64,000 nt of DNA from Phascolomyces articulosus (taxonomy: Eukaryota; Mucoromycota; Mucoromycetes; Mucorales; Lichtheimiaceae): assembly GCA_025677815.1 (NCBI GenBank), contig JAIXMP010000002.1, positions 1,240,001 through 1,304,000 on the forward strand, written 5' to 3'. Of this stretch, positions 23,901-37,700 are shown in pieces. The number at the start of each line of letters is the position of its first letter. Position 1 is the first letter of the stretch. The notes beneath the pieces are model-generated. The model was not told the DNA's origin. It was given only the letters and a program-made list of their open reading frames with translations, and did not search any database. Made by a program: the position numbers and the translations under genes.

Positions 23901-26900
23901 CATTCAATTCTATGGAAATGGAACTTCGACAAAAAAGTAAAGCCCTCAGTAATGCAGAAGAGAAGGCAAAGGTATATATTAAAAATAATGAATGGTGTTT
24001 CTTTATCAAAAATAAATAAACGGACACATGTATTCTAATATTTGTTGGTTTTTTTTTATAGAAATATGAATCACGTATTGTTATCTTGGAAAAAATGCTC
24101 GAAAAGAAAGGTGCTAGTGGAAGTGGTAATATAATCCCGGTTCATCCGACGAGTCATACAGATTCACCAAGTAGTCTTTCTTCGTCAGCGTATTCTGTTG
24201 TGGAAGATGGAGGTGTAGGTGGCCAAAATTCATCATCCACGCAACTTGTTTCCAAGGAGGCCATTTCAAGTAAAGAAGTGGATCAGCTCAAAGACATCGT
24301 TCGTGAACAAGAGGATTTGATATCAGGCTTACAACAACAGTTGCATCATGAACAGACTCAGGTAATATAAAAATATAATTTTATTACATGTATATTACTT
24401 TCTTGCTTTTTTCCCCTTACTAAATCACTTTATCATATCGTTATTGATATATTAAAAAAGATTGATGTCATCAAAGACCAACATGAACAAGAAAAAGAAG
24501 ATTTACGACTTCAAATTCAAGAATTGGAACAATTACTTGAAGAAGAAAGACAGACATATGAAGATAATCGTCAAAGTGTAAGTCTTGATAACATAAAAAG
24601 AGATTCTTATTATAATATAATTTACTTACACTCACGATACCAAACATTTTTTTAGTTATTGAAAGAAGCTCAATACAAGGATAATCTTGCTGATATTCGA
24701 ATAGCAAGTGTTGAAGATGATTGGCGAACAAAGGTAAAAAGTGATAAAAATATATGTCATTTGATCGTTATTGTATATATGGCTACATGGGTAATAAATC
24801 ATCTTTTCCTTTTCCCTTCCGCTTCTTTTTTTTTTTTAGATTCAAGAGATTCAAGCACAAATAGACCAAGAGCGTTTAGATAATAAAAAGCATACTGAAA
24901 CATTGAATCAAACGCACCAAGAAAATGTGGATCATTTAACAAGCGATTACGAACAACGTATCCAAAAGATATCTAATGATGCTATTGAAGCACAACGACA
25001 AAATGATTCACTGGAAAAAGAAAATAAAGGGTTGCAAAATGCATTGGAGAAACTTCAAGGCGAATATGAAAAATATCGCGTCAATGCAGAAGATGAAAAG
25101 AAAGCAGTAAGATTTTTTTTCCCATGATCACAAAAGGGATATCTATTTTTGTATAAAGTCCAATATACTGAAAGGTGATTTGGCTATTACTATTATTATA
25201 TAGGCCGAGCAACGACTCCAACAATTAGATGATACAGAACAAGCTCGAGACCAAATCAAACAGCAACTGGCAAAGGTAAAATATAGAGATTCACATGTGT
25301 AAGTTGTTTATTTGACAACTTTTTTTGAACTAATCACATGTTATAATTAGACTCGGGACATGGTTGCCAGAGCTGAAAGTGACTGGATGAACAAGCACCA
25401 AGCACTTGAAGAGGTATATAAATTACTGTTAATATGGTGCTAGTTTTTTTTATCAAGTACTAAAACTTTTCTTATATAGATTTTGCAGCAACGTCGTAAT
25501 ACACATAATGCATTAATAGCGTTAGTGATGAAGTATAATCGACCTATCAATCTTTCTATCGGAGAAGAAGATATACAAATATTGCTCGATATGCTCAAGG
25601 AAAGCTTGGATACATTTGCTACAGAAGCAAGCACCACAAAACAGGTAAGGATATGAACAATAATATGGATACATAAAAGAAGAGAAACAAATGACTAACG
25701 ATGTTTGATAATAACAACGATATCAACCATCTATACAGAAACTCATGACGATAGAACAAGAGCATGGTCAATTAATATCAAGAATGAATTCATTTGATGA
25801 AGAAAGGGCAGAATTGTATTCAACTGCCACTCAAATGGCTGAAAAATTAGAGGAGTTCCGAAAAGGACTCTTTTATGAGTTGACACACCAACTTCAACTT
25901 TCTGTGGATGAAGAAGAAGCCAAGGCTATGACCAAGAAGTTGATGATTTCTGGGGAACATGATGATTTGACAGTTTGGGCACGTGTATTGCAAGCTGTGG
26001 GTACTGTGGATTCGGCTAAATTTGTTGAACGTATTCGTTCAAAAGTACGCGATGCACATGAATTAACACGTCGATGGAAACGTGAATATAAAGATCTTCG
26101 AGGTAAAAAAATGATATTGGTTGACCGTATATATATATATATTGAATGGGAAAAATGTTTAATTAAACATGACTTTTCATTTTTTGACAGACAAATATAA
26201 CAAGGTATCAGGTAGTAGTCATGATAAGATCGCTTTTCGGAAGTGAGTTTGCGCTCTTTTTTTTCTGTCTTTTTTTCTTTCTGGATTATGAATGAAAAGT
26301 AGGATGTACTAATATAATATATCATTGTAAAGTTTCCAAGTTGGCGATGTTGCATTATTCCTCCCAACACGAAACTCCACTGGCAAACCTTGGGCAGCAT
26401 TCAATATCAATGCCCCACATTATTTCTTAAAACCATCCAACAGTGTTGCTCAGCAAATGAATTCCCGAGAATGGCTTGTTGCTAGGATTACATCTATTAC
26501 GGAACATACCGTCAATGGAGCAGTAAGTTGAATTTATTAAAAAAAAAGAATGGTCATGGAGCCATATAATAATAATAATAATAATAATGACTTTCTTAAA
26601 AAAACAAAAAAAATATAGGACCCACAATCGAATCCTTATGGACTTACCGAAGGTTTGACTTATTATCATCTTGAAGTCGAAAATTGGAAAACCAATCGTC
26701 ATCGTAAAAGTCACCAATCTAAAAAATCAACCAAATCATCCACCTCATCTCCATCCACTAAAGGCAAAGAACCCGAAAATGTAGCTAGTTCATCTGCATT
26801 TACCAAAAATTATACTACAACTACTCCAGATACTGGTTTAGCAAGCATTTCATCCCCTGATACCCAACGCCATAGTACCAACGAGCATAACATATCATCC

Positions 26901-27179
26901 GTAGCCATGGCATCTACTGCTTCTTCATCTAATCATCACCACCCACGACCACCATTCCCACCTTCCTTATCTTCATCCAGTGTGGTTCACAGTTATATTC
27001 CTCCAAATTCTCCTCCCATGAGTGTTTCTGAAAGGCGCCATAGCATTGGATTTTTCACTCCACAATCACAGCAACAACAGCAACAGCAACAGCTGCAGCA
27101 ACAGCAGCAAGATAACCTTTCCAGGTCACAACAATCACTTATGGATTCTACCATGATGTGGACTCATACAGATCAATAG
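20907..27179 (+). CDS. ATG11: autophagy scaffold Atg11 (FIP200/RB1CC1-like)
   Basis: I traced 21 exons: 20907-20974, 21124-21253, 21380-21497, 21615-21727, 21821-22837, 22954-22998, 23073-23193, 23274-23363, 23448-23717, 23808-23971, 24062-24361, 24461-24577, 24656-24733, 24840-25106, 25204-25275, 25351-25413, 25480-25644, 25739-26102, 26191-26242, 26333-26522, 26619-27179. They sum to 4365 nt, 1454 aa. Order: ubiquitin-like N-terminus ([14 protein letters not shown]), Atg17-like helical region, long coiled coils (about 690-1190), and the conserved C-terminal claw ([28 protein letters not shown], about 1206-1290) that binds cargo receptors in Atg11 and FIP200. A Ser/Pro/His/Gln tail follows. 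Atg11 scaffolds selective autophagy and recruits the Atg1 kinase. All junctions keep frame. Confidence 0.92.
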
Positions 27180-27806
27180 TTCCTTTTTTCTTCTGTTTCT
27201 TCAATTTTTAGAATCTATTTTACAACCCTATAAAAAAAAAGTTGTATTATAATCTTCCGTATTCTTTTCTTTTCCACCAAGGGCCACTATTATTGCCCAT
27301 TATTTCTTCTTTAGAGATTCTTTCCTCCTTTTCATAACCTATTTTTATTCTTAAAAAATATACCTTTCAAAAACACTTTCAATATTTCCCCATCTTTCAA
27401 CCTTTTATGCCATTGATTCCATTATTACATTCCATCCAATAAAACTTATTATTCCATAGTTTATACTTCATCGACCTTATAGATTTCATCCACATTATTA
27501 TATCTAACAACATATCGTTTTGCAAAACGCGTTTATTCGTATAAGCCATCGATTGATTCCACAAATATGACGGAAAGAGAGAGAATGTGTGGGAGGGATA
27601 GTCTTTTTTATATTTCATTTGATATAATGAAATTGGATGAAGAAAAAAAACATAATAAATTGTGTGATCTGTATATGTGTGTTTGTTGTGTAGTTGCGTA
27701 AAAGTGATATCATGAAAGAAAAAGAAAAAAAAAAGCCAATTTCTCCAAGTTATAAAAAGAAAAGGTGAGGCAAATCGTTGTCGTTGTTGTCATAGTATAT
27801 GGCGCA
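27180..27806. other. convergent 3' intergenic region
   Basis: About 630 bp between the 3' ends of ATG11 (+) and SmD2 (-). AT-rich; a 73-aa minus ORF here is low-complexity and not credible. Expected to hold both polyadenylation regions. Confidence 0.6.
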
Positions 27807-28415
27807 TTAAGTGGAAACGGTGTTGCGCAGAACTGTATAAATAAAAAAAGAATACCTCACATCAATAAATTCTGGCGTTTCTTGGAATAGATTAAAAAGT
27901 AAATGATGACAAAAGAAAACTTACCAAGAACAACAGAATCACCACGAAGGAACATTTTGCTTACGAAGCGATCTTTATTGACAGGTTTAGCTTTAGATCC
28001 TTTACCAGTACGAGGAGTTTCTGTCCACATCTGTTTTTTTAAAAAAAAAAGTTAATACCAAAGTTTTTCTCTTGATTATAACGATAAATCCATTGAAAAA
28101 AAAGACGTTAGTACCTCTTTGACGTTTTCAAGGACCATGTTACAATGACGATCAAATGCTTTAACGCGTGCTAAGATCTTGTGGTTGTTTCGACAAGAGA
28201 TCAACACTGGATTATTATTCTTGACGGATTGCTGAAGTACTGACAATGGACCCGTGTTGAATTCCACTTCTTCTTGCTTACGGAGTTCTTCCTCCGTCAT
28301 TTCTGATCTTGCTTTGGCACTATTATGTATATTATAAAGTTAATAAAAAATATGGAATAAGGTCGCGTCATGATCAAGATTAAATTGTAATAATGAATTT
28401 ATGTGAATACCTCAT
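27807..28415 (-). CDS. SMD2: spliceosomal core protein Sm D2
   Basis: Four coding exons (28415-28411, 28319-28115, 28030-27925, 27832-27807) total 342 nt, 113 aa. SmD2 is one of seven Sm ring subunits assembled on U1, U2, U4 and U5 snRNAs. The protein is near-canonical: [17 protein letters not shown], then Sm1 with [18 protein letters not shown], and Sm2 with [14 protein letters not shown]. The first coding exon is only five nucleotides (ATGAG), so Met-Ser spans intron 1; skipping it would force initiation at a later Met and remove about seven residues. Lengths and frame agree with SmD2 of other eukaryotes. High confidence. Confidence 0.96.
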
Positions 28416-29265
28416 CGTTATGTTTTTTCTTTTTCGTGTGTAAAAAAGAGAGTAAAAAATAAAAAATCAAAGACAGCTTGAACTTTTGCAAGTCTGGTTT
28501 TCAAAACCGTCACTTTCTCTGAGAGCTATCCATTTGCATAGAGAGTGAATCTACTTATTGGATCCTTTAATAAGGCAGTACCACGTCCTTTCCCAGTTAT
28601 TGATACAGCTTTTAGAGAGCAATTCCAAGATGGTAATAATCTGTAATGGGAATATACAATGGATTTTATATTCTTTCTTGCTAAGGTAGTTGAAATGTTG
28701 CATGTACGACAAAACCCAATCTTGGCAGTTTATTCTTACCTTTGACATGTAAATTGAGCGGTTGTAACATCAGGAGCAATGATGGATGACAACCATATAT
28801 ATATCCAAGAATATGGACAATATATAAGCTTAATCGCAGTACTTGTTCTGCATAAAGCGATTAAGCATGATACATATTAAAGAAGTCAAAGAACGTATGA
28901 CTATAATATGTCAATAATTCGTTTCGCCTTCTTCATACCACTTACTATCTTTTCTGTCATCGAAACAGGATTCTTTCAATTTCTTTCTGCTTTTTAAATG
29001 ATCTGTCTTGAACAAAAGGTAGATCAAACTTAAAAATAGATGGTTAAATAAAGCAAATCTTTTACACTGTAAAGGATTTTCACATGAAATCAGAAAGAGA
29101 CAAAAGTGTTTTTATTTATTATTATTTTTTCAAATAGTATGGTATAAAAGAAAGTAATACAAATGGAATGAAATAATAGTTATAATGAGTAAATAATAAT
29201 ACGAATAGTAAGAATAAATAATAGGAATAAGAATAACGAATCTTTTATAACAATTATGAACAAAA
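28416..29265. other. intergenic: SmD2 promoter and hydrolase 3' region, with an inverted repeat
   Basis: About 850 bp. It contains a 10-bp perfect inverted repeat (28828-28866, listed separately) and a short protein-like stretch on the + strand near 28560-28620 that I did not accept as a gene. Otherwise AT-rich without features. Confidence 0.55.
28828..28866. repeat. 10-bp perfect inverted repeat
   Basis: GCTTAATCGC at 28828-28837 pairs perfectly with GCGATTAAGC at 28857-28866 across a 19-nt loop. It could be a hairpin RNA, a dyad operator or the end of a small element; nothing else distinguishes the choices. Confidence 0.5.
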
Positions 29266-30885
29266 TTAAGGAACGATAACACCAGGTTGATTAGCAGCAG
29301 GATGTTGTTCTTGTGCAGTTGTTGTTGTTTCTACAGGCACTGCCGTCGTAGTAAGTGGAGAAGAAACTGCTGTTGTTGCTGTTGCAGTGGTGGATGTGGT
29401 TGTAGTAACAATGGTAGCTCGCTGTTTTTCATTAGCAAAGTCTTGAGCAGCTTCTGCGACAGCATAAGCGGCAAAGTCAACAAAGACTTCATCGTACTGT
29501 TCAAGCATATATTTATCCTTTTGCTTGACAATTTCACGAATTAAGAACCAATCGTGAGGATACGATTCCTTACACACGCGAATGTTGATCTTGCCATCTT
29601 TTTCGACGGCATTGGCCAAATGAAGAATGTCATCACGCATCACTTCTTTGTCTCCTACAAACACCAACACGTTCTTGGGTGCAAAACGTTCAAAATCTTT
29701 TTCCACCTTGGCCAACTTTAAAATAGGGACATCTTCAGGATCAACGTTAGGGAAATCGAGATATTCTTTGAATACAAGTTTGGCCAAATGTTGAGTCACC
29801 ATATCATGTTTCTCAAGATTTTCCCAAGACCAAGAATTGGTTTCAGGTGTGATCAAGGGTGAAACTAATAACATAGCTGCTGGTAAGCCAATGTCAAAGT
29901 TGGTACGTGGTGCATCCAAATCGTTGATAATGCTGGGTGCATAGGTACGCATTAATGTTTCAAGACACAATGCACCACCAGCAGAATCACCAGAGAAAAT
30001 GACTTTCCATGAAGGGACATGAAGTTCTTGTGTAAGATGCTTGTAAGCTTTCATACATTCAAAAACAGGACCAGGGTATTTGTGGACTGGTGCAAGGCCT
30101 AATAGATGACGATTGTTTGTTATTGATGATGAAGCATGAGAAAAAAAAAAAAAAAAAAAAACAGGGAACGCCACATTCAATTTACAATTTCTGGAGAAAA
30201 AAAAAAGCAAAAGAAAACATACCATACTCAACAGACATCATAATAGCATCAAGGCCATGTTTTTCTTGTAACATATCAAGCCAAGTTATATAACTTGTCA
30301 TATACATTGTAGAATTTCCAGTTCGGAAACCACCACCTATAAACGAAACAATGATAATTCGTTACTATCTTTCCTAATTATTGTACTACAACCTTGTTGA
30401 TTTGTTTTGGCGTAAAAAGAAAGAGAGGTATTATTTTAATTACCGTGAATATTAAAAATCACAACGTCAGCTCTACGTAAACGACGTACTGCTTCAGCAT
30501 CACTGTCATATTTGATATTTTTACCAATTAAAGTTCCTTTCCAGAAGGAATTGCTAATATGCTTTATATAAGTTTTTTGAGAAGATGTGGGTTTTGTAAG
30601 TTCATTGATGACAGATCTGGCAGCAGCAGGAGGTAAGGTCAATGTTGTACGTAAAGTTTGAAGCACAATTTGAGCGGGTGACTTTTTGATAGCACCACGA
30701 AAATTATCCATAATTTTAAGGTTGGTTTTTAAAGGAGAGGAGGAATAAGTAAATAGAAAGAAAAATGAAAATGAAAAAAGTGAAAGAAGAACAAAAGGTG
30801 GAGAAAAAGAACGATCAAGATGTTTTCTAACGATAGGCACTCCATTCGTACTAGTGGTCATGATTGTATTAGTGGTAGTAGTCAT
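29266..30885 (-). CDS. alpha/beta hydrolase fold-3 esterase/lipase (HSL family), membrane-anchored
   Basis: Three exons (30885-30444, 30336-30223, 30098-29266) total 1389 nt, 462 aa. The hormone-sensitive-lipase signature HGGGF is at 147-151 (oxyanion hole), VEYGLAPVHKYP follows, and the nucleophile elbow GDSAGG gives Ser224. Candidate remaining triad residues are the acidic residue in VGDKEVMRDD and the His in SYPHDWF. The N-terminus holds a hydrophobic segment (FVLLSLFSFSFFFLF), suggesting a signal anchor to ER or lipid-droplet membrane. The C-terminus is a Thr/Ala/Val low-complexity tail. Close relatives act on steryl or short-chain esters, but the substrate here cannot be read from sequence. 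The ATG at 30885 was kept because it includes the anchor; a later Met (MDNFRGAIKK) would give a soluble form. Confidence 0.87.
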
Positions 30886-33800
30886 TTTTTTGTACGTGAG
30901 TATTCTTATTATTCCACTCAGAGCCCGATTGACTGGCTATTAATATAAATGAGTTTATAATAAAAAGAGCGAGTTAAAATACAATTGAATTTCTTTTTTA
31001 TGTCGTACAGAGTTTATATCCAAAACTAGCCATTTGAGAGCATGTCATGGTAACACGCTTCCATTTCTTTATAGCATGTGATTTGGTGTTGGGGAGAACA
31101 AAGAGAGGGAGTGAAAACGCGCTAAGTCATCCTCCTTTTCATTCAATCAGCCAAAGTTGCTACTAAACTACCGCTACTTATTCTTCATCTTTATCGCACT
31201 GGGAACATCAAATGTAGTCTGTGCGCACGTTGTTTTTCTATAAACTAATACATTGTCATACATGATCAAAGAAAACCTTGGCAAGAGAGTAAGCATATAT
31301 AAAATGATAAAAAATTTTGATATTCTCGTAGTACTGTTTTCTTTTTATCATGTATCTCGATGGGGTACTGCATAAATATAATCGAAATCATATTTTTTAT
31401 ATCACTTACAATAAATACTATTAATAGTTATATGTATTATGCAGCAAATAGTAAAAATAATGTTTATTGTTATATGCATATCTATCTTTTCCTATTTGTT
31501 TTTGTTTATTTTCGTGAACATTTCTTCATCTTCCTTGAAGAAAGAATTAATAATAATGATGATATTAAAGCTAAGATTATCTTATTTTACCTGTTTATGG
31601 ATCTCAAATGACATGTCAACTCGGGGTGGGAAACTTCTATGTATTTGTATATAATAATAAGCCATATGGAACATGATTTACATCGACTAAGAATAAATCA
31701 TACAAATATGGGTTGCTTTCTGTTGTTTACCCGCGGCTAACACTATAGATATCATAAAATAATAAAAGATACACACACTACTATCCTCCTAACCCCATCT
31801 TTTATCACTTATTGTAAACTGAACACCACATACACACCATTTTTTAGACTATTATAAATACACCTGAAAAACGTAATACTAGTACGTAAGCGAAGAGCCC
31901 TGTGTTATAATGGTACATATGGACTAACTCACATCTAGTAGAAATCACCTCCTATCAGCATTGACATATCATTCACTCTAGATAATGAAAATGACGAATA
32001 GTACCATTCCTTATTCTTCCTCTATTTTTTATTTAAAACTTAGTAAAATGTGAATATATACGTATGAACAACACTATCCCAACAAAAAGTACCTAGTCTA
32101 ATGATAACCTACCTTAACAAGTTTTTAATTTTAATACTTGTGACGTTTTATTATAGTATTAAAATTATCAGGTGGAAGCGACATGATGAACGATAAGAAA
32201 TAGATAATGCTGTCAGTTTTTTTTATCATCAACCAAATGTCACAACTACTTTAAAACTATAATAGTATATTATAATCTAACCAGACATGTTTTACATCAT
32301 TTATTTACCTTTTGTTAAATTTTCACAGCCCCTATTGTTTATATAAAAGCTTGTAACCTTGTTAATTTCACGAGTAATCAAAATAGTCTCTAGGGAAAAC
32401 ACCAGATGTTCTCAGTGTGTTTTCTTCATGATCCTCTCCTTTATTTTGAAACATCAAAACATAAATGTGTCTGTAAAACGAATGAGTATTATTTGAACAG
32501 TGTAAATTATACGTAATGCAAACTATTGTTTTTTTTTGTGTACCTTGTCACTTCTCTTTATTTACATAATATGTCACTTTTTATTCTATAATTGACAATA
32601 GAAGAAAGGGTGTACTAACATGTTCTTCTATTTATTGTAACAGTGTTAGTTCCTGCAATTTTATATGGAATTGAAGTAATTACAAAACTAAGGTATTCAG
32701 CACTTTTGTTTATTCCTGTTGATAATTCCTTTCCATGTTTTGTGTTACTACCATCTAAATTGTGAGTTGCAATCAAATCCAATAATGATTTGTTGTTGGC
32801 AATTGGATGAGAAAATTATACAGCAAGTGCAGCTCATAGATACTTAAAAAGATGTAGCACTGAATATTATATCCCTTTACCAGACGTCAGTAGTAATCAA
32901 TTGTGTATAATAAGATATCATTGCAGTCATGATGCTGTAACATTTTTTTTATATGTGCTTAGTTGCTCAAGATAACTGGATCGAGCAAGGTATTTATGAT
33001 ATCAAGCATATTAGCGACAGATGGTGAAGCATACAAAATATTTACCATGGATTTTTGTTTTTACTGTTGTTAAGAAGTGATGGATATCCCTCGGGCAGTC
33101 GACAGTAGGTGAAAATCGCTATCACCCATTCTTATCCATGAATTTTGTGCGCACACATACGTATGCTTAAATGCCCTTTCTTAAAGTCAATCTATACTTT
33201 TGAAAAACTGGGTTAGTGGTGAGTTTGAGGCAATACATATTTGACTTATGTAAATGTTAATGGTGAACACCTAATTCAGGTAACTTTAAGATGGGCGGGG
33301 AAACCTCTAGATTGATTGAATACATATCGTCCAAATTTAAGACACTGATTTCGCCGAATCAAACTCTACAAGCATGTCTTCCATAATTATGAGTATGGTT
33401 TTCATGTACTTTTTTTTTTTTTTTTTTTTCAAATACGCTGTGCGTATAATTGTCCATGTTCCTGGATTTAATTAATTCATATAATCCTCTCAAGTCATAT
33501 ACTACTCCCAGTTGTCTTGTCAATCAGAAAACGCTCATGGAATGTTTCAAAATATTTATCGTAATATTTTTTACATCGGATTTGCCCAAGTCGAAATTAT
33601 ACATATATATATACATATATCAAAGATCGCTAACATACATACATACTGTCTAACATACAATTCGCTGGACATAGAGGTGTTCGCTAGCAACACATAAATA
33701 TAGAACGCAATGCATATATTGTAGTAGATATATGTATCGGTCAACAAATTGTCGACGCTAATGTATCATTATGGTTGAGCTATCCGTTGAGTTACCTATC

Positions 33801-34756
33801 GCTTCATCCAGTTAAATATATATACGTAATCATATATTAATTTAAGACGCTGCTCGCCTTAAATTATTTCAATATTTATCTCAGATCAATTTATACATCT
33901 TTCTTGTCAAAGTTGATATTTTACTATAGTATATAAGCTTTTTTATTGTCATTTCATACTAGTATAAATTATTATTGCTAAAAATAATTATAGAATGCTT
34001 CATCCTAGGTATATTTAAGATGATTATATGTTTCTAAACGAAAAGTCGTTCATACCACTATATGATATACATTTAATTATGTCTTAACAGCTCTCAATCA
34101 AATCTTCTTTAATGAAAGAGCCTTTTTTTTTTCTATGTTCCCCCTCCCTTTCACATAGTTTCACTGAATAAAATGAATTATATGCGATCTTATACCAAGT
34201 TTCTAAGATTCTAATGAGTTATTATGAGGATGATGTTTCCTGTACTTCTAGTAAATACAACTACATCTCCATTATTCTATGGGTAGTTTTTTTTTCTTTT
34301 TTGATAAAGCAATCAACATCATTTTAATATAAGCAGGGAAAGCAGGAAAATTTGTCTTGGTTGGTTATTAAAACAATTGAGCGAAGGAGGAGGCAGTGCT
34401 GATATTTTCAAATACTGTTGAACTCCATTATACACCGGTCAAACATAGGTACTGAAACCATGATATATAAACCCTGTTTTATTAAATAAAAAGACAAGAT
34501 GACAACATTTATTGCTATCATACTTTGGAAGTAAAGTAAAATGAAAATGACGCGCAGAAGAAGGACTGAGGTGCCAATTGTATTATTTTTATTAAACTCG
34601 TCGCTTTTTGAGTGTAACGTCGTGCAGAGCACACCAATGCTGTCCAAAAAAAGCAAATGGTTTCAACGTCCGTATAACATAATAATAATAATTTACATTT
34701 GGGTACATTTTTGCTCCCCTTTCCTCCCCTCCAAAAGAAATATATAATTTCTAACC
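30886..34756. other. 3.9-kb gene desert between divergent genes
   Basis: Very AT-rich with no ORF that looks coding on either strand; the longest (60-85 codons) are Ile/Tyr/Phe-rich. It contains a run of 20 T at 33410-33429. The outer few hundred bases should be the promoters of the hydrolase (-) and beta-adaptin (+). I see no RNA gene, LTR or terminal inverted repeat. Confidence 0.55.
33410..33429. repeat. homopolymer tract of 20 T
   Basis: An uninterrupted run of 20 T. Read on the minus strand it resembles a poly(A) tail, but no recognisable retro-copied gene or target duplication flanks it. Confidence 0.8.
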
Positions 34757-37700
34757 ATGTCTGATGCAAAATATTTTCAAAGAGGTATATGCTTTATCTC
34801 TATATATGATTATGTATAACATTAGAATAGAGTTGTTGACAGAATAAGGATAGACGTTTTAGAAGAATGAAAGAAAGCTCATTATTATAACTTATTTAAA
34901 AGGTAAAATTCAGGAACTACGAGCCGAGCTCAATTCAGAAAAGCGCGATCCAAAGCATCAACGTAAAAAGACAGTGATGAAGAAAATCGTTGCCAATATG
35001 ACCATGGGCAATGATATGTCGCCACTTTTCCCGGATATTCTTAATGTCATGAACGTTCCTATATTGGAAATAAAGAAAATGGTGTATTTATATTTGATTA
35101 ACTATGCTAGAAGTAAACCCGACATGGCCATGATGGCAATCACCATGTTCATCAAAGTAAGCTCAAGGTTGAGGAGGAAAGGGAAAGAAAAGACGGATAC
35201 ATAGAATATAGGATAAGGTTCTATGGAGGAAAGGAGAATTATTATCAGGAAAGATAGAAAGGCAGACAATGAACTTTTGCCATGGTTATATATAGGACGT
35301 TGAGGATCCTAATCCACTTATTCGAGCACTCGCCATTCGAACGATGGGTTACATTCAAGTGGAAAAAATTGTCGATTGTCTTGTCGATCCTTTACGTCAT
35401 TGTTTACGCGATCGCGATCCTTATGTTCGAAAGACAGCAGCTATTTGTGTTGCCAAGTTATACATGTATGACCATATTTTAGTTGAAAGTGAAAGGTTTA
35501 TCGATATGCTTAGAGATTTATTGACAGATGCCAACCCAACGGTAATATTATTGAAATGGAGGGATAGATAGAGAAGAAGAATGAGAGGAAGTATACTCAA
35601 CTCAGATTTTTCTTCTTGTATAATAGGTCGTTGCAAATGCCGTAGCTGCATTGACCGAAATATCCGAACGCTCTGACAACATTCAACTTAAGTTGAACCA
35701 TTCTATTGCTAGTAAACTTGCTGCAGCATTAAATGAATGTTCAGAGTAAGTAATAAAAGAGAAAAAGTAGAATTTCATTAATCATTTTCAAATGATTAAT
35801 ACATCTCATCAACATTTGACTTTTTTTTTAATAGATGGGGTCAAACTTATATTTTGGATGCTCTTATGTATTATGTTCCTCAAGAACATGGTGATGCTGA
35901 AGTGCTTGCTGAACGTATCGCTCCTCGCCTTCAACATGCCAATTCAGCTGTTGTTCTCACGTGTGTTAAAGTGATGATGTATTTGATGAATTACATGAAG
36001 AATGAAAATGATATTAGTGCTTTTTGCCGAAAATTGAGTCCACCCCTTGGTAAGTACATAAACGAAATGGATGATGTTCATTGGAACAAAAACAAAAAAA
36101 ATTGTAAATAAACATAAATTATTATTATTATTATTTAGTTACCTTGTTGTCATCCGGTCCTGAAGTTCAATATGTTGCCCTTCGTAATATTTTACTCGTC
36201 ATTCAACGACGTCCTGAAGTTTTACGTAACGATATGAAGGTGTTTTTCTGCAAATACAATGACCCTATCTATGTCAAATTGGCAAAGTTGGAAATCATCT
36301 TTAGATTGGCCAATCCACGTAATGTAGATCAAGTACTTAGTGAATTGAAAGAGTAAGTTTTTCATCTTTTTATTCCAGTCAATCTATCAAAGGGTAAAAA
36401 AGGAGAGATGAATAAGCCAGATTACTTATTGAAGCATGTGCATATAGATATGCTGCCGAAGTAGATGTGGATTTTGTTCGAAAAGCGGTTCGTTCCATTG
36501 GCCGATTAGCTGTCAAGATTGAAAGTGCAGCTGAACGATGTATATCTGCCCTTCTTGAATTGATTCAAACTAAAGTAAATTATGTTGTTCAAGAAGCCAT
36601 TGTTGTGATCAAGGTAAAATTTTGTTTTGAAATGGAGAGAAAGAAAAAGAAATTTATACCCTATTTTTTTTTTGTAGGATATCTTCCGAAAATATCCTAA
36701 CCAATACGAAAGCATCATTGCTACCCTTTGTGAAAACTTGGATAATTTGGATGAACCAGAAGCAAAAGCAGCCATGATTTGGATTATTGGACAATATGCT
36801 GATCGTATTGAAAATTCTGATGTTCTTCTTGATGACTTTTTATACACATTTTTGGAAGAACCTGTCGAGGTAAGGATAACCAAGAAAAGGAGGAAAAGGG
36901 AGGAGGATTTTGCTGGAAACGAAAATAAAATGGCATCAGAAGAAAACACTCAACTCATACATTATACCAATTTGTCACATAGGTACAACTTGCATTACTT
37001 ACAGCCACTGTCAAGTTATTTATCAAACGCCCTACAGCAGGTCAGGAACTTGTACCCAAAGTTCTTAAATGGGCTACTGAAGAAGTTGATAATCCAGATT
37101 TACGTGATCGAGGTTATATCTACTGGCGCCTTCTTTCGACAGATCCCGCAGCTGCAAAGGTATACATAGGGTGTTTGCATGAAAGGAGAGTCATTTTCTT
37201 TTTACTAACCTACGAATTTTTTATATTATGATGTAGGCTATTGTTTTATCAGAAAAACCACCTATTTCAACAGAAAGTGATAATATGGATACCGCCTTTC
37301 TTGATGAATTATTATTACATGTTTCGACTCTAGCCTCTATTTATCACAAGAGTCCCACAACATTTATTCATCGCTATAAACCACGCTATTTAATGCCCTC
37401 TCCTGCACTTCAACGTTCTAATTCATCACAACCTTTTGCTGCTCCACAGCCTACTCAACAACAACGACAGCCACAGCAAACTATTCAACCGCGACAACAA
37501 CAGCCTATTCAACCACAACCCACTCAACAACAACAACTTAATCAAAATCCGTTACCAAATGATCTCGGTTATAACAGTTTGGCAGCCAATAGGTAATTTT
37601 TTTTTCATTTAAAGAAGAGGATATGATGACAATTGCTAAGAGGATCGTTATTTCTGATATATATAATCACTGTCAATTTTGATAGACAATCATTCACTGG

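Noticed and set aside
28559..28625. Short protein-like + strand stretch (SFNKAVPRPFPVID)
   Set aside because: Stops close on both sides and no splice partner keeps it open; possibly a decayed fragment, but not supportable.
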